Below, in pieces: positions 55,076 to 64,000 of a stretch of 64,000 nt of DNA (positions within the stretch are counted from its first letter, which is position 1; each line of letters begins with the position of its first letter). The stretch spans positions 186,001-250,000 of the forward strand of contig NW_024881842.1 of NCBI RefSeq assembly GCF_019059575.1. The letters run 5' to 3'. The position numbers were made by a program, and so were the translations under genes. The DNA comes from Amphibalanus amphitrite. Its lineage: Eukaryota; Arthropoda; Thecostraca; Balanomorpha; Balanidae. The notes below the pieces were generated by a model, which worked only from the letters and a program-made list of their open reading frames with translations, was not told the DNA's origin and made no database searches.

Positions 55076-55648
55076 CTTGGGATCTCGAGTTGATATTTTA
55101 AAAGAAAAAATTGGGATAGTATACCCCGAGAGGTCTCTAGGATACTCTGAGCACCCCTTGGATACGCCACTGCTTGCGCTTTTGCCATATAGAATAGAGG
55201 CTAAAATATCTTATTTGACGTTAACCTCTCTTCCCCTACGTTCCTTTTCGATTATAACCAACCCATCGATTCATCCTCCTTGTCGACCCATCCTCTACCT
55301 AATAATTCCCGTGGAACTGGGAGTGGGAAATGTCTTAATTTATTTATCCTTTTCTGTTTCAAATCGCCTCCTCGTCCAGCGCTACTTGCGCTGTAGAGCC
55401 GCCAATACTCGTGTCTACCTTTTGTTTTTGTTTTATCTGTTCATTGCTTCCTTAATTTTTTTTTTTTTGTGTGCACATCTCAACGTCAGTCCTGCGTTAC
55501 ACGCCGTCCAACACCGTGTTCAATAACCTGTAAATGAGTTTTGAAACATGTATATTCCTCCAATTGGTCACATGGGAAACGACATGCCTCGCAAGTCAAA
55601 CACACCAAAACACTTTACATAAATATGAAATATTGTGTATGAAAGCAC

Positions 55649-57108
55649 TTAGTTGTAAGCGGGCTTGTAGGCGGGCTGGTAGGCGGGCTTGTAGGCCGGG
55701 GCGGGCTTGTAGGGAGCGGGCTTGTAGCTGGGCTTGTACTCTTCGTAGCGGGGCTCGCCCTCGTAGGTCACCTCGGCGTTGTAGCCTCCGTAGCCCTGCT
55801 GGTCAGCCACGTACTTGACCGTCTGCACACGGCCGTCGGGCAGGTTGACCGAGTAGTAGCCGTTGACGTTGCTAGCGTCGCTGTTCTCGTTCTGCGAGAA
55901 GACGGCGCCCGAGTAGTGGTCGTTGACGGCGTAGTCGAACTGGTACGGCTGAGCGGGCTCCTTGTAGGACGGCTGGTGGTAGGCGGGGGCCGGGTGGTAG
56001 GCCGGCCGGGGGCTGTAGGGGGTGGAGGGGGCGGCGGCAGCCACGGCCACCAGGGCAGCAACGACGAAGAACTGTAAAATAGAAACAGAAGACATTGTTA
56101 TCCGATGGCTATACTTTTTACGGAGCGAGCGAAGCGAGCGGAGTCTCATACTGAATTAAGGGAAAATCCTGAGTATGAGCGGCCGGCCGGCCGGCCGGCC
56201 GTGGGGACGCTTTTCAAAAGCTAATATCTTAGGAACGGGACATCCGATTGACAAGCGGTCTTCTTTACTGAATGTCACTTGGACGTAAAAGTTCTGTGGT
56301 GTGATGGCCACCATGCGTTCTTGCCAACCACCGCACGTGGCGCGTGGTAAAGTTGGACGTTTTTTAAGAACCCCCAAAATTGCAACCTCAGTAACGGCAC
56401 AACGGTTGGGCCGATTGAATTGAAACTCGGTACACAGTTAGGTCTCCATCAGATAATTCATCTGCATGTGTTAAGGTTGGGGTGGTGCTACAGCACGTGC
56501 GCACGTGCAGGGGGCGCTCCCAGATCTCGAGAACGGCTGGGCCGATTGCGCTCAAATTTGGTACACGGTTGGGGACCAGTTAGTAGGGTGCAGTGCAAAA
56601 GTCAGTTTGGACCCCGCTTGCACGTGCGCACGTGCAGTGTGCCGCTTCCAGATCTCGAGAACGGCTAGGCCGATTGCGCTGAAATTTGGCACATCGCTAA
56701 AGACCTGTTAGTAGGGTGCAGTGCACAAGTTAGTTGGGGTACCCCCTCGCAATTTCGCACGTGCAAGGCCCATCCTCTCGCTCGCTCCGTTGGTCGCCCA
56801 AAAGGCGTTTTACTGGTTCATAGTTCTCACTTTCTACGCTGATAACCATGAACTTTTAACAATAAATTATCATTGTGCAGCGTCAATTGCAACATTACAT
56901 TAAAGACAAAACAGCAGATCTAACCAGTGCCAAAATAAGGTATTCAACCAGACTCAAGAGAATCGGAATTTACTTCTCGGAGCTAGTGTGGCACCTTTCC
57001 ACAGGCTGAACGAAGCACTCGGCTGTGACCGCGCTGCAATGTACCGATCTGGCAGCCGCACTCCCCAGGTCGCGGCCATGCAGTGCCGCGGTGTGAACTC
57101 ACCTTCAT
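55649..57108 (-). CDS. RR-2 / pro-resilin-like cuticle protein, copy D
   Basis: Exon 1 (57103-57108, Met-Lys, donor 'gtgag') and exon 2 (55649-56071, acceptor 'ctattttacag') are separated by an intron of about 1.03 kb, four times longer than in A-C because repeats have inserted. The protein is 142 residues: signal peptide MKFFVVAALVAVAAAA, Pro/Tyr segment, RR-2 domain, and a shorter tail of KPAPY, KPAPAY and QPAY units ending AYN. It differs from A in the domain at DAK to DAS and EARY to EPRY. The domain DNA remains almost identical to the other copies, while intron, promoter flank and 3' flank do not align. The role is as for copy A. Confidence 0.9.
56116..56795. mobile_element. Repeat insertion in the intron of cuticle gene D
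   Basis: Begins ACGGAGCGAGCGAAGCGAGC and ends with the inverted CTCGCTCGCTCCGT. It contains a GGCC run (56180-56203) and then about three copies of a ~127-bp unit (56385-56770). Each unit has AGATCTCGAGAACGGCTGGG, a CCGATTGCGCT...AAATTTGG stretch and a palindromic CACGTGCGCACGTGC. A related unit sits upstream of the gene (57598-57755). Confidence 0.6.
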
Positions 57109-57134
57109 GTTTGCAGGAGAAGGCTGGCGATCAA

Positions 57135-57170
57135 CTGATGCCGGGTGGCCGGCGCCGGCCGCATTTATAC
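57135..57170 (-). promoter_or_regulatory. Core promoter of cuticle gene D
   Basis: TATAAA at 57170-57165 and TCAGT initiator at 57139-57135 on the minus strand, about 33 bp apart. Flanking sequence is unlike A-C except for the elements themselves and the CTGCAAACATGAAG start context. Confidence 0.75.
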
Positions 57171-57597
57171 CGGGCCCAGAGTGCAGCCTTGACTTAGTTG
57201 AGGGCGGGTCCTACATCTAAATGGGGCCGACCGGTGGGAGGGTGCTGGTGATCAGCGAGACGTTGGCGCCCGGGGCTGACGGCTACCGAGCGACCGATAG
57301 GGTTGATATGGGGTTATAGGCTATGAAGGGAAGTTGGAGGCTTTTAATGCTGTACACACGATTGATATTGTGTTAATGCTTTCCACTTTATGTAATTTAT
57401 GCATTTGGGTTCTCTTCATGCAGCCTATCAAGAGAAATTGTCGCCAACACCGTGATTCGATGGATACCTACTTGCTGTTAAGTTGATTTACTTAAGTTAA
57501 GTGCAATGGCTAGAAATTTACAGACTTCTTTCAATGTCAAAATGAAATGAAAAAAGATTGATGAATTATGATAAGGCAGCTCAGTGTTCGGGATCAA

Positions 57598-57755
57598 TTA
57601 CGCACGTGCAAGCGCGCAGGACCGCTTCTATATCTCAATTACGGCGTGGCTGATTCCGCTCCAAGCTGGCGAATACGTTGTTCACTGGCGTGATTGGGGA
57701 ACAGCTCAAGACATTTGGGCTAGGGCAGCATTTTGCACGTGCGCACGTGCAGGGC
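57598..57755. repeat. CACGTGC-type repeat unit
   Basis: A diverged unit of the family in the gene D intron: CGCACGTGCAAGCGCGCAGG at one end and GCACGTGCGCACGTGCAGGG at the other. Confidence 0.6.
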
Positions 57756-57759
57756 TAAC

Positions 57760-60700
57760 AATAGCGCCCGCTCATTCATCGCTAAAAAGGTATAATACTA
57801 ATAAAATCAATATCATAGGTACCATCAATTTTTCTCTCAGAAAACATCAACATAGATTAAAAAACAGTTCATTCAAAATTACGTGTTATTTGATACACGA
57901 CCCAACAACAATGAAGGAGAGTTTACAAGATGTGTCCACCACTAACTTATGGTGTTAAATCAACGATGTTTCTGTGTGCATTCCATTAGACTAAAGAGTA
58001 TTATAGTGCTGCCTATCCCCTCAAAGGAGATATGGTCAGTTTGCAGAGATTGGAATTCAATTATTATTGTTGAATGGGGATAATACGTGTACACTGCTGC
58101 TTGCAAAAATAATGTCTTACTTTTTAGTGAAAATGTGTTCTTCCATGTTACATATACCTAACTCAAAATCACCATCCCCATAAACCCTAGCAGACATAAA
58201 AAAAACAGCTTAAGTCAGTAGAGGTCGCCTTGAGATGACGTCGGCTTTTAGATTTATCCATTCATTCAACCATTATAAGATAGACAGTGTAATGAATATG
58301 GCATCTATCAGGCTACACACCAAAAATTTAAGGTCATAGGAATTCACTTTTTGTCAAGCGCAACTGGCCGCGGTCACCGCCTTTATTTGGCCTGTATCGC
58401 GGCACTTCCACGGATAGCGGGCCGATCCGATCGGTAGCGGAAAGCGGCAGCGGCTCCAGGCGACCTCTCACTACCGGCTGGCATAAAAGTCACACCGCAG
58501 GAGTATGTCTCAGTCCCCTAGTGACCTAGCAAGGCAGGTTATTAGGAAATGAATGAAGGCTGGTAGAGGATCTTGCGTTGCTGAATCGGATGACACAAAA
58601 GATCGATGAGGTTAGCACAAGACTGTCAACGGCTTTCATTAACAATTTCCAATTTCCTCATCGATTGTCAAAAGACCGGAAAGTAAGTGCAAATCAATTG
58701 TCTCAATTGACCATTGACTGTTATGTCATGGACACAAATGACTAATAGTCTCTCGATTAAAAAAAAAAGATGAAGCCTCACTTTCCTGTTAAATGCAGAT
58801 GAATGGCAGGTTTCCTTTCCGTTTCAGCACTTTCTATTGGTCTAGAGAAAATGCATTGTTCTATTTTTCATCCAAAGTGCAAGGAAGTTGTCAGGTCAAA
58901 AGCAACTATTGATATATATTAACACATGGTTTCCCGTGTGTAAATGGTTTTAACGCACGACGTGGATGGATTGGAGCACGAGTGTGTTAATGCACGAGTG
59001 AAACGAGTGCATTAACGCACAAGTGCTCCATTCCATCCACGAGTGCGTTAAAACCATTTATGCACGGAAACCATGTGTTAAACTAATTAATACATGCTTA
59101 ACGGTGCGAATTTAAATTAAAATTAAACCTAGTCCATGCCACTAAAGGGCCCCTTTATGGGAAATCTTAGAATAAAGTCAATGACCCTTCCGAAAAACTT
59201 CAGTCGAGAAAGTCATCACTGCACGCGCGTGCACCAATTTAAATTGGTGCACGGCTTCCTTCGAATTAACGCACGGTTAATCTCCAGTGAACGCACCGTA
59301 AAGTATGTATTAATATGCAATAATCGCTTTATTCTGCAATAGCTCACTTCATTATTGTTCCCACCGTGATTGAGACGTGACGCAATTAGAACAAAGCTCC
59401 AATTCAATTGGCTGGCTGAGCAGAACATCGGTGCAAGGCACTAGGCAGAACTGCAGTTTGCAGCTTTGACATCTACCCATCCATCCACGTCAACGCGTTT
59501 CCAGTAACCGATCGCGTAAGGTTACTTCTTTCCGCATCCTTGGTCCCCCGGCCTTATGTCCGCTTTTCCTGTCTCCCGCAGCGACCTGTCCGTCCGAAAT
59601 CTGTCCGGGTGACAGGCCGACCTGTCAGGGTGACGGGCGACCGGCAGAGAGGGTTGCGTGGCGCCACTGGAGCGGAGATTCGTGAGGCTCCTCCGCTGCA
59701 CCGGCCGGCTCACGCTGGGTGAAGGCTAGGATGTGTTAATCTGCACCGCGATGATACATGCAGCACCGGTGCAGTGAATGGGAGCCGCCACGGCTTCCTG
59801 TATCGGGTAGCTGATGAAGCTAAATACGTTAATGTGTATTTGGATCACAAGTGGTGGCATCTTGCTTAATAAATGTTGAGAATCAGCTCATTAGGGCCTC
59901 TCAGTGCAATGGCTCAAGGGACTTTTCAAACCTGTTGTAATTACGAATTGAAGGTGAGTCTTGAGGTTGTAAAAACAAACATGCTTAGCTTCCGCTTTAC
60001 TGTCAATCTAGAGCTTTATATTCTTAAAAATAGATTCCTTTACTATCACCTGCGCTTTTCCTATATTGTATGCATGTATGTAAGTATGCAATATCCATTT
60101 ATGAATGTTTGAATGCGTTGACGTCATAAGCTTTCTATATGGCCTGGTGATTATATGTAGCTTGATATACTGCAGCACAGCGATAGCATCACTCTTTATT
60201 CTTCGCTAATTTTGCTACTTGCGCAGCTTGAAATATCTATATTTACCTATGTTTCTAGATAAGATAGACAAGTCATGCCTGCGCTGCAGTCTCAGCTCGG
60301 TTCCTGCACACCTTGAAACACCTTGAAACCGGCTGATCGATCCATTTGGTTCCCCTGGCTGTGGCTCCCTTGGAAGACGGACTGATGGGTGCGTGTTCCG
60401 GTGAGCTGAGGTCCGGCTCACCTTGGGAAGATGGCCGTCTAAACACGACTGTGTGCTGAATGAGTGGGGTCAACAAACTGCCCACGTCCGTGAGAAGCGT
60501 CATCCGAGTGAAGGCAGCTTGAACTTCATTTGGAAAGCTTTTTACGATACAGGTGTTGGCTTGTTAATAGAAGACAGCAAGTAACAATCTGTCAACAAAA
60601 ATTTGCTTGTAGAACGCATTCTCAGGTGCATACGCGTATTTGCTCGCATAGCATTATTCTTTTGTAGGCAGCTGATCATTTCTTTCGTAAGTTATGCAAA

Positions 60701-61400
60701 CAGGTGACAGTATATATTGGCACGGCTTTTTGTTGTTCATAAGCTGACGTTTGTCTTTCCCAAGATGTCTGCATATCTTGCCACGGGGTAAACTACGACT
60801 GGGCGTGGCAAAAACCAAAGAGGTTTTAGTCTTTAGTCCTCGTCACCATTATAGCATGCTGCCCGTCCGTCCGCAGCCACAGACATGTCCATCTGTCTCG
60901 AACAGAAACGTGAACCGGCAATTTTGCGACAGTGCAGTATAGCTTGCACGCTTGGGTGCGTTGTGTGCTAGGAGTGAAAGTGACGTCTCACAGACGCTAC
61001 AATATGGAGCAATGTGTCAGCTGTTCGATAGGCTAAACATGGGCATTACACCTACCGCATTGCACTTTATTGTAATCATGCATTGCGCGAGTCCTTGCCG
61101 GCTGATAGAGACAGATGGTCGGTTATTATGGAGTTTTATTTACTTATTTTGATGGTATAGAAGTAGAACAGTATGTGTGTGAACGACATAGGCTCATGTA
61201 TTAATTACAGTAACGAAGATGCATGTGCTGAAAGTGAGGTCACTACTCAAACTCACGAACAAGGCCAAGCAATGGCCATTGATAGTTGCTCGTGTGCTGC
61301 AAGTGTGTTACCAAGCATCCACAACTGTCCTTCGTTAAAAAATCAAGCCAAGCCGACCTAAAAAGGTTCGACAGGCGAGTCCCAGTGAGCGCCATTCAGG
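57760..61400. other. Intergenic DNA without recognised gene
   Basis: AT-rich. It contains the hairpin element at 58919-59081 and related TTAACGCAC/GTGCACC palindromes to about 59300. Open frames here are short and match nothing I know. Confidence 0.5.
58919..59081. mobile_element. TTAA-flanked hairpin element
   Basis: A near-perfect inverted repeat: left TTAACACATGGTTTCC, right the complement of TTAACACATGGTTTCCGTGC. The interior arms share AAATGGTTTTAACGCAC and GTGGATGGA. TTAA stands at both ends, as in piggyBac-type insertions, though it may simply be part of the repeat. No coding capacity. Confidence 0.6.
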
Positions 61401-61684
61401 GGCTGACCCCAGCCACGCCCCGTGCCCCCCCCCCCCTCCCCTCTCGTGAGGCTCCGGCGACCCTGTCACTCCAACAATACGGACACAGGACCGACTCCGT
61501 CGCGGAAGCGGAGACCTGTCCAAAGCCGGGCGTGCGTGGACGTCCGACCAATGAGAGCCGACGACCGCGGCACCGTCACCGGCGGCCAGGGAGGGGTGCA
61601 TTTCGCCATGTGTCTCGTCCGAGGTCAGTGTCTGACCTCCGGCGTGACCTCGCCGGTCGGCACAGCCCCGAACGTCGCGGCACG

Positions 61685-61719
<35 letters not shown>

Positions 61720-61722
61720 GCC
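61685..61722. repeat. (CCG)n microsatellite
   Basis: About eleven tandem CCG triplets, giving poly-Pro, poly-Arg or poly-Ala in spurious frames. Confidence 0.85.
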
Positions 61723-62849
61723 CGGCACCGCCCAAATGTGGGTCACTCGGGGAAAAATGGGCGAGCTGGCGGCTCAGCCGGAGAGGGCGCTGGGGCGCCG
61801 GGTCGAGCCCCCGCCAGAGGGGGGTGCCGACTGGGGCGGGTAACTACCCCGGCCGCCCCAGGTGCCGGCTGAACACCTGGTATCAGAGGGGGCGTGAAAA
61901 CGGCCCGCCGGCGCTACTCGGCGCGTTAGGTGACCTCTGATCACGAGCTCCTTCGGGGCGACGCCGCTGGCAGGCTCGGAGCTGATATGATTGTTGGCGC
62001 GGGTGGGCCGAGGAAGGTCATTGTCAGGGCGTGTCGGGCCACCGGGTCACAGCCGAGAAACCAGCGTGAATCCGGCTGGAACTCAACTCCAACATTATGT
62101 ACAATTCGCATCGTGACACAACGGTGGACCCATGCATAACTATTTATCAGTGTCGTGAGCGGCAACATCCGCTCAACTCTAACAAACTCGCGTTTATAGT
62201 TCATTACTGCGAGCTGTGTCGCAACCGCGGTAACCATTCTACCGTACGGTTCACGAGGTCAGGGCGCTAATCCCCAAACATCTTGATCTAGTTATACGGA
62301 GGTCGCCGATCAGGCTAAATACCGATTAGGTACTGGCGTGATCGCTGGGCGCGGGCGGCGCGACTGTCCCCTCGGGGGGCGCGGGAGCGACAGGACAGAG
62401 GGGCGGGCGGGGCAGAGGGGCGCGCCGGACAGAGCGGGGGCGGACCCGGGGACAGATGGAGGGCAGAGCGGCGCTGCAGCTCCCCGGAGTGTGGCCAGGG
62501 TCAGGGCGAGAGCTGAGAGAGGACCGGCGATCACGGGCCCACGCCGCCGCGCCGCCCACCTCAAAAGGTAGCCTTGGGATTAATCACCCGATCCGCGCAC
62601 CGATGATAAATTCTCACCATTATCAGGCCATCGCACAGCGTGACTGCCCCCCGGGCCTGTCGATATCAGAAGCAATTCATAGCAGATGGGTACCGTATGC
62701 GGCGTCGCGGGTGTGACAAGAACGCCGTGTCAACCTCGTTACACTTCGTGCCCGGTCTTGTCTTGGTGCAGACCCGCTGAAAACTCTCTGCAAACTCACG
62801 GGGCGCGGGCCGGCAGCGACGCCCCGACATCGCTGTTCGTTCGGGCCGG

Positions 62850-63030
62850 TGACGTCACGTCACGGAAATCCAGTGACGTCACGTCACGCTAGCGACACGG
62901 CGGATGACGTGACATCGCCCCGGGCGTCGTCACCCTCTCACGTGGCTCATTTTCAGCTTCCTACTAGAGACCCCCTCGAACCCCTTCGACACGTTCCGAG
63001 CGCAAAACTGGGTCATCTGTTGTGACGTCA
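62850..63030. promoter_or_regulatory. Cluster of CRE (TGACGTCA) palindromes
   Basis: Perfect TGACGTCA at 62850-62857, 62874-62881 and 63023-63030, with additional GACGTGACAT and CACGTCACG half-sites between. The first two lie in a 24-bp tandem duplication (GTGACGTCACGTCACG). This octamer is the CREB/ATF site; the role here is inferred from motif density only. Confidence 0.4.
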
Positions 63031-63330
63031 CAGGAGGGGGTCACGTGGCGGTTATCGGAGGGGCGGTGTTTCGGCTATCTGCCGGTCATTCTGCCGCGGA
63101 AGGGAGGGGCGGGCGCGTGAGAGGGTGGCACCAGCGGGCACCTCATGACCGCACAAGGTCGACAGTGACCAGTGACTTGGCACGCGGCCGCATTGTGACC
63201 GAGTCACTGCAGCAGCACGGAGTAGCCGCCGGCCGTCAGCCATGGATGTGTCAGCCCGGGATGGTGTAAATTAGTGACAACAACTGTCCGAAAATAACGT
63301 CAGCTTCTTAATCGTTATTGATCTTATAAG

Positions 63331-64000
63331 AATGTTACAATTGAAAACGAAAACGAAATAATAAATGATTTATTTAACACGTAGATGGAGCCATCGAGGT
63401 GCTGCTTCTACAAAGCGACCATATACGAGTACATGAATGGGCTATGGCCACATATTCTACATTGCATGGTAAACGCTGAATCGTTTGTCAATCCATAAAA
63501 CTAGCCAAGCGTGCACCATTCGTAACAAAATGACTACACAAGCAGCAGCATCGTGGAGTGGATTGTATGTAAATGAGGGTGAATACCTAATATCGATTGC
63601 AAACGAGGCCCACATCAATCATATGCCCCTAAAACTAACAAAACCCAGTCATTCTCTACCTCTCGGCACTCTCACTGCCAGTGACAGTTCATAGAAAATC
63701 GCCTCCCGTCACCTAGAAACAACCTCCGGCCCCGCCGGCCGGCCGGCCGGCCTCACTCAAGGCACGGCACTCTCCCACGTGTGGTTTGGTGGTCGTGTTT
63801 ACGACGGTGATACGTACACCTTACGCCTGGGTTATATACTGAACTGTATAAACATACAATAAAACCTGCAATAAAAACTAGAGTTTTCAGATCTTAACCC
63901 GCGCCCCGTTGGGCTCTGCCGAGCAACGCGCCCGGTTGGGGGGGGGCCCATTTTGGCCCCCCCCCCCTAAGATCTCGAGAACCACGCAACATAGCGACAA
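63331..64000. other. Window end, no gene recognised
   Basis: AT-rich DNA followed by a GGCC run (63736-63752) and a C/G-run repeat (63935-63970, ending CCCCCTAAGATCTCGAGAACC) of the same general type as the poly-C repeats at 42-50 kb. Confidence 0.45.

Larger units (their letters stand above)
52330..55648. other. Repeat-rich spacer between cuticle genes C and D
   Basis: No supported gene. It contains a possible LINE-like 3' tail (53880-54146), a long degenerate minisatellite that switches orientation (about 54185-55075), and ACCGATACCA-rich DNA (53570-53810) related to the MITE at 42841. The 149-codon frame at 55077-55526 is not recognised. Confidence 0.55.
61400..63330. other. GC-rich, CpG-island-like segment
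   Basis: High CpG content with a CCG trinucleotide run (about 61685-61720) and three CRE palindromes. Open frames are compositional. It resembles promoter-type DNA and may belong to a gene beyond the window. Confidence 0.4.

Noticed and set aside
55077..55526. 149-codon hydrophobic frame as a membrane protein gene
   Set aside because: No recognisable family, start, promoter or splice context; AT-rich DNA readily gives hydrophobic frames.
61286..61940. Two overlapping ~175-codon frames
   Set aside because: Frames of the same GC-rich DNA crossing the CCG microsatellite; Pro/Arg/Ala-rich and without motifs.

Overview
The window reads as nuclear DNA of an arthropod, most likely a crustacean; a barnacle is my best guess, from memory of Tyr/Lys/Pro-rich cuticle proteins in that group. 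It has spliced genes with GT-AG introns, TATA/TCAGT-type promoters, chitin-binding RR-2 cuticle proteins, an Eph receptor gene and many MITE-like transposons. There are no bacterial-type operons, rRNAs or CRISPR arrays.

Layout: (1) 1-14.25 kb is GC- and CpG-rich DNA with short tandem repeats and no gene I can support. It may be the 5' intron or regulatory region of the gene that follows. (2) 14,254-16,718 is a 2.47-kb inverted-repeat (foldback) transposon with an 8-bp target-site duplication; a second small element is nested in its right arm. (3) 18.03-38.34 kb on the + strand carries the 3' two-thirds of an Eph receptor tyrosine kinase: half of the Cys-rich region, two FN3 domains, the membrane segment, the juxtamembrane segment, the kinase, SAM and a C-terminal PDZ motif. 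It has about 16 exons, and its 3' UTR runs to about 39.6 kb. The signal peptide and ephrin-binding domain were not found and probably lie upstream of the window. (4) 40.6-57.2 kb on the - strand holds four paralogous two-exon RR-2 (pro-resilin-like) cuticle protein genes, each with exon 1 coding only Met-Lys and a TATA promoter. The third copy has a 2-nt frameshift. Between them lie AT-rich repeat fields containing several TA-flanked elements whose empty sites are also present in the window. (5) 57.2-64 kb has no recognised gene. Its last 2.7 kb is again GC-rich, with a cluster of CRE palindromes that could belong to a promoter beyond the window.

The Eph receptor is a signalling protein that binds ephrins on neighbouring cells. 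The cuticle genes are secreted structural proteins. I see no functional link between the two loci beyond adjacency. The most distinctive content is the set of well-delimited transposons (foldback, nested, and with in-window empty sites), the near-identical cuticle paralogs that look homogenised, and an optional 75-nt exon in the Eph kinase-SAM linker.
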